This document shows positions 1-8,796 of a stretch of DNA of 64,000 nucleotides, piece by piece; the first letter of the stretch is position 1, and each line of letters begins with the position of its first letter. The stretch is from Lysobacter sp. Root916 (GTDB lineage: Bacteria > Pseudomonadota > Gammaproteobacteria > Xanthomonadales > Xanthomonadaceae), in contig NZ_LMJF01000013.1 of the NCBI RefSeq assembly GCF_001429785.1, forward strand, positions 252,327 through 316,326, given 5' to 3'. The notes under the pieces were generated by a model. The model had not been told where the DNA came from, made no database searches, and was given only the letters and a program-made list of their open reading frames with translations. The position numbers and the translations under genes were made by a program.

Positions 1-623
1 TCGGCCGCGCGCCCAGCCAGATCCGCCGGCAGCTGCGCGGCCAGCAGGGCCGAGGCCGGATCGATGCGGTCCCAGGCGAACACGCCCGGCCGGCTCTGGA
101 ACCGCCCGCCCAGGATCGGCCGGATCGCGTCCAGGCCCTGCCATTGCGCGGCCAGCGCGGCATCGGCGGGGCCGTCCAGCGGCGCGCTCCAGAACACCCG
201 GCATTTGTTCTTGGACAACTGCCCGACCGGGCCGACCAGTTTGCCCAGGTCGGCCTCGCCCGAACGCGCGCCTTCGTCGTTGCTCATGCAGGCGACCACG
301 CGCCCACCCGGCGCGGTGCGCGCGAGCGCCCGAGCCATCAGCGCCCGCGCCTCGTCGCGCTGACGCGGCGGCAGCATCAGCACCAGCGGGTAACGCCGCG
401 AGCCGTCGTCCTCGTCCAGGCTCAGACCCGAACGCTGCAAGGCCTCGGCCTGCGGCTTGAAGCTTTGCTCGCAGACCAGGCCGGGGCGCGGCTGCGCATG
501 CAGCGGCCAACCGTCGCGCGCGCGCAGGAACAATGCTCCCCCCTGCGCGGGCCAGCTCAGCCGGCCTTCGGCGAACGGCAGGAACAGGGTTTCGAGGGCG
601 TTATCGGGTGCGTCAGCGCGCAC
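1..623 (-). CDS. RsmC-like class I SAM-dependent rRNA methyltransferase (3' end outside window)
   Basis: The minus-strand frame is open from position 1 to a GTG at 623; an in-frame TGA lies six codons upstream of that GTG and no ATG is available, so GTG is the likely start. About 207 residues are visible. They include VVACMSNDEGARSGE, KLVGPVGQLSKNKCRVFW and the segment GGRFQSRPGVFAWDRID, which match the region that leads into the SAM-binding domain of 16S rRNA m2G1207 methyltransferase RsmC. The catalytic SAM domain (NPPFH-type motif) would lie to the left of the window. The family methylates G1207 of 16S rRNA in the assembled small subunit. A related RlmG-type methyltransferase is the main alternative. 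Confidence 0.75.
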   Translation of the reverse strand, partial: MRADAPDNALETLFLPFAEGRLSWPAQGGALFLRARDGWPLHAQPRPGLVCEQSFKPQAEALQRSGLSLDEDDGSRRYPLVLMLPPRQRDEARALMARALARTAPGGRVVACMSNDEGARSGEADLGKLVGPVGQLSKNKCRVFWSAPLDGPADAALAAQWQGLDAIRPILGGRFQSRPGVFAWDRIDPASALLAAQLPADLAGRAA

Positions 624-749
624 GGCAGGGTCGAATGCGGATCATCGGACGCATTTTACCCGTCGCCGCGCGCGCACGCCCGTGTCGCGACTGCGCGGCC
701 TTCACGGCGGCCTGCGCTAGGGTGCGGGCCGGCCCCGAGGAGCGACGTC

Positions 750-1508
750 ATGCGCCTGCTAGTCCTGCTGTCCGCCCTGTCCATGCCGCTGGTGGCGTGG
801 TGGTCGCAACGCGGCGCGTTCGGCCCCGACAACGCCACCCTCTCCGACCGCTATCCGACCCTGCTGGTCGCCGCCGGTTATGCCTTCGCGATCTGGGGCC
901 CGATCTTTCTCTGCGACGCCCTGTTCGCGTTCTGGCAGTCGCGGCGGCCGCGCGAGCGCGACGCGACCCTGGCGCGCATCCGTCCGGCCGCGACCGCGGG
1001 CTTCGCGTTGACGGCGCTGTGGATGCCGGTGTTCTCGCAGCAACGGTTCGGACTGGCGCTGCTGGTGATCTGGGCCGCGCTGGCTTGCATCGGCTGGTGC
1101 GCGCTGGTGCTGTCGCGCGATCCCGCCCCCCTCCCCGGTCAACGTTGGCTGGCATGGCTGCCGCTGTCGCTGCACGCCGGTTGGTTGTCGCTGGCCGCGC
1201 TGCTGGATACGGCGCAGACCATCGTCGCCTACCGCCTGTTTCCCGGCGACGACATGCTGGCCTGGAGCCTGGGTCTGTACGCGGTCGCCGCCGCGTTGCT
1301 GCTGACCCTCAACGCGCGCATGCGCGGCAACTGGGCGTACACGCTGGCCGCGCTGTGGGGCCTGGTCGGCGTCTATGTGCAGCAATCGCGTTCGCCCCTG
1401 CCCGGCGCGACGGTCGCGGCCTGGGTCGCGCTCGCGATCGCCGCCGTGTTGGCCGCGCAGAGCCTGTGGCTGCGTCGGCGCGCGACCGCGCCCGCGCGCG
1501 CGGGGTGA
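750..1508 (+). CDS. TspO/MBR-like tryptophan-rich membrane protein
   Basis: This 252-residue protein has about seven predicted hydrophobic segments and many Trp and aromatic residues, including AGYAFAIWGPIFLCDALFAF near residues 30-50, which resembles the YAVWGPIF segment of long bacterial and plant TspO-related (tryptophan-rich sensory) proteins. These inner-membrane proteins bind tetrapyrroles or small lipophilic ligands; the substrate here cannot be told. ATG at 750 follows a gaggagcg ribosome-binding site. A longer upstream reading frame exists but overlaps the divergent methyltransferase and lacks a sensible N-terminus, so the short start is preferred. Confidence 0.6.
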   Translation: MRLLVLLSALSMPLVAWWSQRGAFGPDNATLSDRYPTLLVAAGYAFAIWGPIFLCDALFAFWQSRRPRERDATLARIRPAATAGFALTALWMPVFSQQRFGLALLVIWAALACIGWCALVLSRDPAPLPGQRWLAWLPLSLHAGWLSLAALLDTAQTIVAYRLFPGDDMLAWSLGLYAVAAALLLTLNARMRGNWAYTLAALWGLVGVYVQQSRSPLPGATVAAWVALAIAAVLAAQSLWLRRRATAPARAG

Positions 1509-1580
1509 GGCGAACGTCGGCTTCATGCCGCCGCAACATCGGTCGCGCCATGCTGCATGCAAAACGAAGGAACCCAGCGC

Positions 1581-1838
1581 ATGCGAGCTCTTTTCATCGG
1601 CGGTATGGTCGACAACAGCGAACTCGACCTGGACGGCGAACAGCCGCCGCGCCACTACCCCGAGAACACCGGCGGCGGGCGCCCGCGTTACCGCCTGCAC
1701 CACACCGGCCGCCGCGACGGCGCGGTCGCGTACGCGGTGTATGCCGCGCCCGAGCTGGCCGACGAGGAAGTCGAACGGGTGGCCGAAGAGCGCGGCTACG
1801 CGCGCCGCTTCCAGGCCGAGCCGCACTCGGAGGCCTGA
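1581..1838 (+). CDS. small conserved hypothetical protein
   Basis: This 85-residue acidic soluble protein starts MRALFIGGMVDNSELDLDG and ends in a basic/acidic helix (ELADEEVERVAEERGYARRFQ). ATG at 1581 sits after a gaaggaaccc ribosome-binding site; an upstream in-frame ATG at 1557 has no such site. It has no signal peptide, membrane segment or recognisable domain. It stands alone between the TspO-like gene and the convergent ABC transporter operon. I do not recognise a function. Confidence 0.6.
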   Translation: MRALFIGGMVDNSELDLDGEQPPRHYPENTGGGRPRYRLHHTGRRDGAVAYAVYAAPELADEEVERVAEERGYARRFQAEPHSEA

Positions 1839-1889
1839 GCGCCTCGCGCCTGCGCTCGCAACGGCGAACGCAGGCGCCGCGACGGGCGG

Positions 1890-4385
1890 CTAGTTCTGCA
1901 GCTCGCGCAAGGTCACCGACGGCGGCGCATCGAGCACGCGCCGGGTCGCGTACAAGCCCGCGAGCAGGGCCGCGACCAGGCCCAAGGCGGCGCCGACCGC
2001 GCCCATAAGCCAGTCCACGCGCCAAGGCAGGTCGAATACCTGGGTCGCGATCACGCCGGCCAGCACCGAGGCCGCCGTCGCCGCGACCAGGCCCGCGAGC
2101 AGGCCGATCGCCGCGAACTCGGAAGCCTGGGCCAGACGCAGCTGGCGGCGGCTGCCGCCGAGCACGCGCATGACGCCGCCTTCCAGCAACCGCTCATCCT
2201 GGCTGGCGCTGACCGCGGCCATCAGGACCAGCACGCCGGCCACCAGCGAGAAATAGAACACCACTTCGACCACGGTCGAGACCTGGTCGGCGGTGCCGCG
2301 CACCTGCTTGAGCACGGCGTCGACGTCGATCACCGACAGGTTGGGGAAGCGCGCGACCAGGTCGGCGGTGAAGCGCGTGCGCTGCGGCGGCACGCTGACC
2401 GCGGTGATGTAGCTGGCCGGATAGCCGTCCATCGACCCCGGCGAGGCGATCACGAAGAAGTTGGGACGGAAGCTTTCCCAATCGACGCTGCGCAGGCTGG
2501 TGATGGTGGCCTGGAACGGCTGCCCGGCGATGTCGAACGCGACCCGGTCGCCCAGCTTCCAGCCCAGTTGCTCGGCGAAGCCTTCTTCGACCGAGACCTC
2601 GGGCCGCGCGGGCTTGGCCTCTCCCCAGAAACGGCCGGCGGTGACGCGGTTGTCGTCGCGCAGTTTCGCCGCCACCGACAGATTGAATTCGCGTTCGGCC
2701 AACCGCTGCGCGCGCTCACCCTGGTCGGCGTAGTCGGCGCCGGTGACCGGCTTGCCGTTGCGCGAGATCAGGCGGCCGCGAATCATCGGATACAAGGTCG
2801 GCGCGGCGATGCCCTGCTCGCTCATGAAGCTGCGCACCGGCGCGAGCTGATCGTCCTGCACGTTGATGATGAAGCGATTGGGCGCATCGGCGGCCAGCGC
2901 GAGCTGCCAGCGATCGAGCAGATCGGTGCGCACGAAGGTCAGCAGCAGCAAGGCCATCAGACCCAGGCCCAAGGCCGAGACCTGGGCGATGCTGGTGCCG
3001 GCGCGGCGGCTGACGTTGGCCAGGCCGTAACGCAGGCTGCCGCGCAGGCGCGAACGCAGGCGGCGCACCGCCACGATCAGCAGCCAGGCCAGCAGCGCCA
3101 GTACCGCCAGGGTGCCGGCGATGCCGAGCAGCATCGCCGTGCCCAAGGCCGCCGAACCGGCCTTCCACCACAGCAGCGCGCCCAGGCCGGCGAAACCGGC
3201 CAGCGCGACCAGCCAGGCGCTGGGCTCGGTGGTATCGAGGTCGCGGCGCAGCACCCGCAAGGCCGGCACCCGACGCAGCGCCAGCACCGGCGGCGCGCCG
3301 AACGCGAGCAGCACGACCAGGCCGACGCCGTAACCCTGCAGTGCCGGCAACAGCCCGGCCGGCGGTATCGACAGCTTCAAGGCCTGCGCCAACCAACTGC
3401 CGACCAGCCATTGCAATCCGAACGCGAGCAGCACGCCGACCGTGCAGGCGACCAGGCCCAGCATCAGCAGCTCGCCCACGTGCACGCCGACCAGGGTGCG
3501 CTGGCTGGCGCCGAGGCAACGCATCACCGCGGTGCCGGACAGATGGCGCTCGCTGTGGCGTCGCGCGGCCATCGCCACCGCGACCGCCGCCAGCACCACC
3601 GACACCAGCGCGGCCAGGCCGAGGAAGCGGCCGGCGCGGTCCAGCGCGGAGCGGATTTCCGGGCGCGCGTCGCTGATGGTTTCCAGGCGCTGGCCACGGC
3701 CCAGCGCGGGACGCGCGGCGGCGACGAAACGCTCGACCGCGGCGGCGTCGCCGGCGATCACCAGGCGATAGCGGATGCGGCTGCCTTCCTGGATCAGGCC
3801 GGTGGCGCCGACGTCGCCGAGGTTGAGGAAGACCTTGGGCGCGATGTTGAAGTAATCCAGTGCGGCGTCGGGCTCCTGCACCACCAGCGCGGCGAGGGTG
3901 AAACGCGCATCGCCGATCGCGATGCTGTCGCCCAGCGCGGCGCCCAGGGTGTCGGCGCCGGCGCGGCTCATCCAGATCGTGCCGCGCGCGGGCACGCCGT
4001 CGGCGTCGCGTTCGCCGCCGCGGTCGGCGACGCGGAACGCGCCGCGCAGCGGAAAGCCTGCGCCCAGTGCGCGCAGCTCGCCCAGTTGCAGGCGCTCGCC
4101 GACCCGAATCATGGTCTGCAGCTCCATGGTCTCGGTGCGGCGCAAGCCGTCGCGCTGCGCGGCGGCGCGCAAGGCGCCCGCGCTGGGCGCGTCGGCGCGG
4201 ACCACGGCGTCGCCGCCGAGCAGACGGTTGGCCTCGATCGCCAGCGCGCGCTCGGCGCGATCGGTGACGAAGCCCACCGAGGTCACCGCCAGCACGGCCA
4301 GCACCAGCGCGGCGAACAGGATGCGCACGTCGCCGGCCTTGAAATCGCGACGCAGCTGGCGCCAGGCCAGCCCCAGCGTCCTCAC
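1890..4385 (-). CDS. ybbP: FtsX-family ABC transporter permease, YbbP-like
   Basis: The 831-residue protein has an N-terminal membrane anchor (LFAALVLAVLAVTSVGFV), a large periplasmic MacB/PCD-like domain, a first FtsX block around residues 260-450, another long periplasmic region, and a C-terminal FtsX block (residues about 695-830) with four or so membrane spans each. This duplicated architecture and length match YbbP. Its start codon overlaps the stop of the ATPase gene by 4 bp, so the two are translated together. Together with YbbA and the neighbouring TesA-like esterase it reproduces the common ybbA-ybbP-tesA neighbourhood. The exported substrate of this complex is not firmly known; lipid or lipoprotein handling is usually suggested. 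Confidence 0.88.
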   Translation of the reverse strand: MRTLGLAWRQLRRDFKAGDVRILFAALVLAVLAVTSVGFVTDRAERALAIEANRLLGGDAVVRADAPSAGALRAAAQRDGLRRTETMELQTMIRVGERLQLGELRALGAGFPLRGAFRVADRGGERDADGVPARGTIWMSRAGADTLGAALGDSIAIGDARFTLAALVVQEPDAALDYFNIAPKVFLNLGDVGATGLIQEGSRIRYRLVIAGDAAAVERFVAAARPALGRGQRLETISDARPEIRSALDRAGRFLGLAALVSVVLAAVAVAMAARRHSERHLSGTAVMRCLGASQRTLVGVHVGELLMLGLVACTVGVLLAFGLQWLVGSWLAQALKLSIPPAGLLPALQGYGVGLVVLLAFGAPPVLALRRVPALRVLRRDLDTTEPSAWLVALAGFAGLGALLWWKAGSAALGTAMLLGIAGTLAVLALLAWLLIVAVRRLRSRLRGSLRYGLANVSRRAGTSIAQVSALGLGLMALLLLTFVRTDLLDRWQLALAADAPNRFIINVQDDQLAPVRSFMSEQGIAAPTLYPMIRGRLISRNGKPVTGADYADQGERAQRLAEREFNLSVAAKLRDDNRVTAGRFWGEAKPARPEVSVEEGFAEQLGWKLGDRVAFDIAGQPFQATITSLRSVDWESFRPNFFVIASPGSMDGYPASYITAVSVPPQRTRFTADLVARFPNLSVIDVDAVLKQVRGTADQVSTVVEVVFYFSLVAGVLVLMAAVSASQDERLLEGGVMRVLGGSRRQLRLAQASEFAAIGLLAGLVAATAASVLAGVIATQVFDLPWRVDWLMGAVGAALGLVAALLAGLYATRRVLDAPPSVTLRELQN

Positions 4386-5155
4386 GGCACCAGCCTGCCG
4401 CTGTCCAGGCGCAACATACGGCCGCAGCGCTGGGCCAGGTGCTCGTCGTGGGTGACCAGGACCAGGGTGGTGCCGGCATCGGCGTTGAGTTCGAACAGCA
4501 ACTCGATGATGGCCTGGCCGGTGTGGGTGTCGAGATTGCCGGTGGGCTCGTCGGCGAACAGCAGCGAGGGCCGGGTCACGAACGCGCGCGCCAGCGCCAC
4601 GCGCTGTTGCTCGCCGCCGGACAACTGGCGCGGGTAGTGGCCCAGGCGCTGGCCCAGGCCGACCTTGTCCAGGATCGCCTTAGCCGGGCCTTCGACTTCG
4701 CGATCGCCGCGCAGCTCCAGCGGCAGCATCACGTTCTCCAGCGCGGTCAGCGAAGGCAGCAGTTGGAAGCTTTGGAACACGAAGCCGACCTTGGCGCCGC
4801 GCACGCGGGCGCGACCGTCCTCGTCCAGCGCCGACAGGGGCTCGCCGTCGAGGGCGACGCTGCCGCTGCTGGGCGTGTCCAGGCCGGCCATCAGCGACAG
4901 CAGGGTGCTCTTGCCCGAGCCGGACGCGCCGACGATGGCGACGGTATCGCCGCGCGCGATCTCGAAACCGACTCCGTCGAGGATGGTCAGTTCTTCGTCG
5001 GGCAGGGCGACGCGCTTGCCCAAGCCCTCGACCCGCAGCGCGGGCGCGGCATCGGCGGACGCGGCCCCGGCATCGCGGCGGGCGCCGCCGCGGCGGCCCG
5101 CATCACGCTGAACGGAATCGACGCGTACGGCGTGCACTTGAATGGAATCGGCCAT
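4382..5155 (-). CDS. ybbA: ABC transporter ATP-binding protein, YbbA-like
   Basis: This 257-residue ATPase is of the MacB/LolD class. Walker A is GASGSGKST, the signature motif is LSGGEQQR, Walker B is LLFADEPTG and the switch histidine is in LVTHDEHLA. The first 40 residues are an Ala/Arg/Asp-rich extension that is longer than in most YbbA proteins, so a later start is possible, but no good alternative ATG with a ribosome-binding site is evident. It forms an operon with the permease (4-bp overlap) and is divergent from tesA with only 47 bp between starts, which leaves little room for two separate promoters. Confidence 0.9.
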   Translation of the reverse strand: MADSIQVHAVRVDSVQRDAGRRGGARRDAGAASADAAPALRVEGLGKRVALPDEELTILDGVGFEIARGDTVAIVGASGSGKSTLLSLMAGLDTPSSGSVALDGEPLSALDEDGRARVRGAKVGFVFQSFQLLPSLTALENVMLPLELRGDREVEGPAKAILDKVGLGQRLGHYPRQLSGGEQQRVALARAFVTRPSLLFADEPTGNLDTHTGQAIIELLFELNADAGTTLVLVTHDEHLAQRCGRMLRLDSGRLVP

Positions 5156-5202
5156 GATCGTCCTTATGCTTGCTCCAGCGACATCATCCGGAGGCCTTAT
5201 TA

Positions 5203-5922
5203 ATGACGCTTAATAAACAAGGATATGCGGCATCGCGGCGCCGGCTTCAATGGGCCATCGGTACCGGCTCCCTGGCCCTGGTGCTGGCGTGCGCCCTGAT
5301 CGCGACGCCGCTGCAGGCCCAGCCCGCGCGCGCGCAGCCGGCCGCCGCGGCGCCGGCGCCCGCGGCCAAGGCCGCGCGCACCGTGCTGGTGATGGGCGAT
5401 TCGCTGTCGGCCGGTTACGGCCTGGCGGCCTCGCAGGGCTGGGTCGCATTGACCGCGCAACGCGTGGCCCAGACCCGTCCGGGTTGGCGCGTGGTCAACG
5501 CCAGCATCAGCGGCGAAACCACCGCCGGCGGCGCCGCGCGCATCGCCGGCGAACTCGCGCGCCACAAACCCGCGGTGGTGGTGATCGAGCTGGGCGCCAA
5601 CGACGGCCTGCGCGGCCTGCCGCTGGCGCAGAGCCGGGCCAATCTGGAGCGCATGATCGCCGCTGCCCAGGCAGGCAAGGCGCGGGTGCTGCTGATCGGC
5701 ATGCGCATGCCGCCGAACCTGGGCCGCGAATACACCCAGGGCTTCGAACGCAACTACGCCGAACTCGCCCAGCGCCACGGCGCGGCGCTGCTGCCGTTCC
5801 TGCTGGAACCGATCGCGCTGGACCGCCAGGCGTTCCAGGACGACAACCTGCATCCGGTGGCAAGCGCGCAACCCAAGCTGCGCGACCACGTGTGGACCCA
5901 GCTGGGGCCGTTGCTGCGCTGA
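5203..5922 (+). CDS. tesA: TesA-like arylesterase/lysophospholipase, SGNH family
   Basis: This 239-residue protein begins with a positively charged N-terminus and a hydrophobic stretch (GSLALVLACALIATPLQAQ) consistent with a signal peptide, followed by an Ala/Pro linker and the SGNH catalytic domain. Block I is MGDSLSAGYG, block II is near NASISGETTAGG, block III is ELGANDGLRG and block V is DDNLHPV. These supply the Ser, Gly, Asn, and Asp/His residues of TesA (thioesterase I / protease I / lysophospholipase L1), a periplasmic enzyme. ATG at 5203 is preferred over an upstream in-frame start because a cggagg box lies about 10 bp before it. Confidence 0.9.
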   Translation: MTLNKQGYAASRRRLQWAIGTGSLALVLACALIATPLQAQPARAQPAAAAPAPAAKAARTVLVMGDSLSAGYGLAASQGWVALTAQRVAQTRPGWRVVNASISGETTAGGAARIAGELARHKPAVVVIELGANDGLRGLPLAQSRANLERMIAAAQAGKARVLLIGMRMPPNLGREYTQGFERNYAELAQRHGAALLPFLLEPIALDRQAFQDDNLHPVASAQPKLRDHVWTQLGPLLR

Positions 5923-5945
5923 GCGCGGCGACGCGCACCCCTTGG

Positions 5946-5985
5946 CAGCCGCGTAAGCCGCGATCGCGCGACCGCGTCGGCGGAG
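5946..5985. repeat. REP-like sequence (AGCCGCGTAAGCCGCGA)
   Basis: The intergenic sequence after tesA contains a copy of the gtaagccgcga core, followed by tcgcgcgaccgcg. The same core appears in the better paired REP elements near 32.5 kb and 53.1 kb. It lies between two genes on the same strand, as REP elements usually do. Confidence 0.4.
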
Positions 5986-6070
5986 GTCGCCGCGCGTCCG
6001 ACGCCACGCACATGCGCGCCGCGTCCACGCGCTTGCTATCGTGCGCAGCCGACCCCGCCGCCACGACCGC

Positions 6071-6775
6071 ATGAGCCGTACCGAACGCCTGTTCGACCTG
6101 ATCGAGGCCCTGCGCCGGCACCGCCAGCCGATCGCGGCGGCCAGCCTGGCGCAGGAGCTGGGCGTATCGCTGCGCACGATCTACCGCGACGTGCAGACCC
6201 TGGTCAGCCTGGGCGCGCCCATCGACGGCGAGGCCGGCGTCGGCTATCTGCTGCGGCCCGGTTTCTTCCTGCCGCCGATGAACTTCGCCCAGGACGAGAT
6301 CGAGGCGCTGGTGCTGGGCGCGCGCTGGGTGCAACGCCAGGACGATCGCGCCTTGTCGCTGGCGGCCAGTAATGCGCTGGCCAAGATCGCCGCGGCCGCG
6401 CCGCGCGACCTGCGCGACGCGATCGGCGAAATCGGCCTGTGGGTGTCGCCCAGCAACGCCCAGCGCGGCGCGCCCACCACCATGCAGCGCGTGCGCGACG
6501 CCATGCGCGACGAACGCAAGCTGCGCATCCGCTACGGCGGCGGCGACGGCCAGCAAAGCGAGCGCACGATCTGGCCGCTGGCGCTGGCCTTCTTCGACCA
6601 CGCGCGCGTGGTCGGCGCCTGGTGCGAGTTGCGCGGCGACTACCGCCATTTCCGCCTCGACCGCATCGCCTCCCTGGACGTGCTGCCCGAGCCGCTGCCG
6701 CGGCGGCGCGGCGCGCTGCTCAAGGAGATGGTCGCGCAGTTGTACGCGCCCCACCTGCCCGCCGACGAACGCTAG
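6071..6775 (+). CDS. YafY-family transcriptional regulator (HTH + WYL domain)
   Basis: The 234-residue protein has an N-terminal HTH_11-type winged helix (RTERLFDLIEALRRHRQPI, with LAQELGVSLRTIYRDVQTL as the recognition helix) and a C-terminal WYL-type ligand-binding domain (KLRIRYGGGDGQQSERTIWPLAL). The canonical WYL triad is modified: WCELRGDYRHFRLDRI is present, but the W-Y-L core itself reads less clearly. Members sense small ligands or nucleic acids and often regulate neighbouring metabolic or defence genes; the target here is unknown. ATG at 6071 is chosen over the one at 6041 because MSRTERLFDLIEAL is the family's usual N-terminus. It converges on, and overlaps by 4 bp, the Crp/Fnr gene. 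Confidence 0.85.
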   Translation: MSRTERLFDLIEALRRHRQPIAAASLAQELGVSLRTIYRDVQTLVSLGAPIDGEAGVGYLLRPGFFLPPMNFAQDEIEALVLGARWVQRQDDRALSLAASNALAKIAAAAPRDLRDAIGEIGLWVSPSNAQRGAPTTMQRVRDAMRDERKLRIRYGGGDGQQSERTIWPLALAFFDHARVVGAWCELRGDYRHFRLDRIASLDVLPEPLPRRRGALLKEMVAQLYAPHLPADER

Positions 6776-7533
6776 TTCGGCTTGGCGCGCGCACGCGGCT
6801 CCGCGCGCACGAAATCGCGACCCAGATAGGCCTTGCAGCGGAACTGGTCGATGTCGTTGATGCGCAGGATGTTGCGGCGTCGGCTCACCAGGCCGCTGCG
6901 ATGCCAGGTCTGCAGCTGCGCGTTCAACTTCGGCCGGCTGGCGTTGACCATCGCGGCCAGGATGCTCTGGGTCGGCGGCAGCGCGACCTCGAAGCCGTCG
7001 ACCGCGGCGCGACCGCCGTCGTGCATGATCGACAGCAGATAGCGCGCCAGGCGCGACTCCAGGCGATGCAGGCACATGGTCTCCAGGCTGTCGACCGCCT
7101 TGCGCAGTCGCAGGCACAAGGTCGCGTGCGCGCGTTCCAGCAGCACCGGCTCGGAGGTCAGCGCCGGAAAATGCCGCCGCGACAGCAGCAGCACGCGCGC
7201 CGGGCCGTAGGCGATGGCGGTGAAGTTGCGGTCCTTGGCGTCTAGCAAGGCGGTTTCGTCGACGGTCTCGCCGGCCTCGATGGTGTCGACGATCAGTTCC
7301 TGGCCGTCGGGGCCGTACAGGATCTTGTAGATCCGACCGCGCGCGACCAGGGCCAGGAAATCGCTGGGATCGTTCTTGAGGAACAAGGCCTGGCCGTCGC
7401 GCAGCGTGCGTTCGGTGGCGTTGCGGGCGACGTGCTCGAGCAAGGTGTCGGGCAAGCCCTGAAACAGCGGGGATTGCTCCAGAATCAACTGCCTTGCGCG
7501 TGCGTTGGCGGAACGGTCCAGCGTCATGCACAT
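6772..7533 (-). CDS. Crp/Fnr-family transcriptional regulator at the end of the R-body locus
   Basis: This protein of about 253 residues has an N-terminal cyclic-nucleotide-binding-like beta barrel (LFQGLPDTLLEHVARNA, GQALFLKNDPSDFLALVARGRIYKIL, GETVDETALLD) and a C-terminal winged helix (LPPTQSILAAMVNASRPKLNAQLQTWHRSGLV). No FNR-type Cys cluster is seen at the N-terminus, and the classical cAMP-contact residues are not conserved, so the ligand is unknown. Its position immediately downstream of the rebB genes suggests a role in their control, since Crp/Fnr-type regulators are known from reb loci of other bacteria. Starts at 7533 (ATG), 7527 (ATG) or 7545 (GTG) are possible; none has a clear ribosome-binding site. 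Confidence 0.85.
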   Translation of the reverse strand: MCMTLDRSANARARQLILEQSPLFQGLPDTLLEHVARNATERTLRDGQALFLKNDPSDFLALVARGRIYKILYGPDGQELIVDTIEAGETVDETALLDAKDRNFTAIAYGPARVLLLSRRHFPALTSEPVLLERAHATLCLRLRKAVDSLETMCLHRLESRLARYLLSIMHDGGRAAVDGFEVALPPTQSILAAMVNASRPKLNAQLQTWHRSGLVSRRRNILRINDIDQFRCKAYLGRDFVRAEPRARAKPN

Positions 7534-7545
7534 GCGCACGACCAC

Positions 7546-7956
7546 ACGCGCGAAGGGGGGCGCGCGCCGGCACGAGAGGCCGAAAACGCGAAAGCGACCG
7601 CCGTATGGCCGTCGCTGCCGGACGATCGGCGATGGGCAAGCATGCAGCCTACGCGACGCCGGTGCCGTAGGCCGCCGCTGCGTGACGAACGATCCATATT
7701 CGATCCCCTGCCGCCGCCAACCGTAGCTGCGCCGGCCTCTGCCGCGATCGGCGGGCGCCCATCCATTGGGCCGCCTGCGGTTCGTTCGCGGTCGTTCCCT
7801 GGGTCCGGAGCGAGGCCGCGTGGGCGGCGACGCATCCGGGCTGGTGCGGGGCCGACTGCCGGCGCGGGCGCCGGCGGACTGCCTCGCGGACGCGGCATCG
7901 GGGGCCGCCGCATCCCTTGCGTCCGGCGTCGGGTGTCGCGCCCGACGCCTTCCGCG
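7546..7956. other. 411-bp non-coding stretch between the crp-like gene and rebB
   Basis: I find no convincing gene here; the open frames are GC-driven and lack ribosome-binding sites. A short inverted repeat (CCTACG ... CGTAGG) lies near 7648-7672, and a longer hairpin at 7925-7949 is listed separately. No FNR-type TTGAT-N4-ATCAA site was seen. The stretch presumably holds the promoter of the crp-like gene. Confidence 0.5.
7925..7949 (-). terminator. hairpin after the last rebB gene
   Basis: GGCGTCGGG and CCCGACGCC pair perfectly (9 bp) around a 7-nt loop, directly after the rebB stop codon at 7957. There is no clear T-run, so it may act as an mRNA 3'-end stabiliser or a weak terminator. Confidence 0.45.
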
Positions 7957-8316
7957 TTACGGAGAACCGCTGTTCAAACCCTTGACCGGCTTGGTACCGG
8001 TGAAGGCCTTGAGCACGGTCATCAGGCTGCTCAGGTTGTCGGACACGCCGGTCTGAGCGACCTTCTCGGTCGCGCCCGCGGCGGCCGTGGTGTCGAGCGT
8101 GTAGATCTGCATCACGCCCTGGTTGGCGGCGGCCAGCGCCAGCGTATTCTGCTGCTGCTGCGCGGCTACGGCGTTCTCGAACAAGATGCCGGTCGAGTGC
8201 GCCAGGCTCTGGTAGATCGAGCCCATCGCGAAGGCCGGCGCTTCGCCGATCACCTTGACGTTGGACTGGGTTACGGCATCGGTGATCTGGTCGTTGACGG
8301 CGGTGGGAAATGCCAT
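7957..8316 (-). CDS. RebB-family R-body structural protein (copy 1)
   Basis: This 119-residue protein starts MAFPTAVNDQITDAVTQSNV, then KVIGEAPAFAMGSIYQSLAHSTGILF and NAVAAQQQQNTLALAAANQGV, which is the hallmark RebB sequence. RebB proteins polymerise into R-bodies, coiled ribbons in the cytoplasm that unroll and are linked to toxin delivery in Caedibacter. It is nearly identical to the next gene over the first 105 residues but carries an extra C-terminal tail (TGTKPVKGLNSGSP). A gaggatgacctc box precedes the ATG. The two genes form a tandem duplication separated by 86 bp. Confidence 0.93.
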   Translation of the reverse strand: MAFPTAVNDQITDAVTQSNVKVIGEAPAFAMGSIYQSLAHSTGILFENAVAAQQQQNTLALAAANQGVMQIYTLDTTAAAGATEKVAQTGVSDNLSSLMTVLKAFTGTKPVKGLNSGSP

Positions 8317-8402
8317 GAGGTCATCCTCGTTATGCGGTCGTCAGGAACATGCGCGCCTGGGAGATCCGGCAGATGGCGCGGTGGCCATCGGCCGGGGATC
8401 CC

Positions 8403-8723
8403 TTACTTGAAGGCGTTGAGCACGGTGAGCAGGCTGGTCAGGTTGTCGGAAACGCCGGTCTGGGCGACCTTCTCGGTCGCACCCGCGGCAGCGGTGGTGT
8501 CGAGGCTGTAGATCTGCATCACGCCCTGGTTGGCGGCGGCCTGCGCCAGCGTGTTCTGCTGCTGCTGCGCGGCGATCGCGTTCTGGAACAGGATGCCGGT
8601 CGAGTGCGCCAGGCTCTGGTAGATCGAGCCCATCGCGAAGGCTGGCGCTTCGCCGATGACCTTGACGTTGGATTGGGTGACGGCATCGGTGATCTGATCG
8701 TTGACGGCGGTCGGGAAAGCCAT
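8403..8723 (-). CDS. RebB-family R-body structural protein (copy 2)
   Basis: The 106-residue protein has the same RebB signature as its neighbour (MAFPTAVNDQITDAV, GEAPAFAMGSIYQSLAHS, AAQQQQNTLAQAAANQGVMQIY) and differs at only about ten positions over the shared length. It ends at LTVLNAFK, near the usual RebB length. A strong gaggag ribosome-binding site precedes the ATG. R-bodies are usually built from more than one RebB-like subunit, so two near-identical copies plus two divergent ones fit a multi-subunit ribbon. Confidence 0.93.
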   Translation of the reverse strand: MAFPTAVNDQITDAVTQSNVKVIGEAPAFAMGSIYQSLAHSTGILFQNAIAAQQQQNTLAQAAANQGVMQIYSLDTTAAAGATEKVAQTGVSDNLTSLLTVLNAFK

Positions 8724-8796
8724 GGTTTAACTCCTCGGGGTCGTGTACGGCCCATGCCGTACGTTTCAATGAACGCTGCGGAACCCGCCTTGTGAA

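Noticed and set aside
7546-7956. Additional small gene between the Crp/Fnr gene and rebB
   Set aside because: Candidate frames lack ribosome-binding sites and show no protein-like pattern on either strand.
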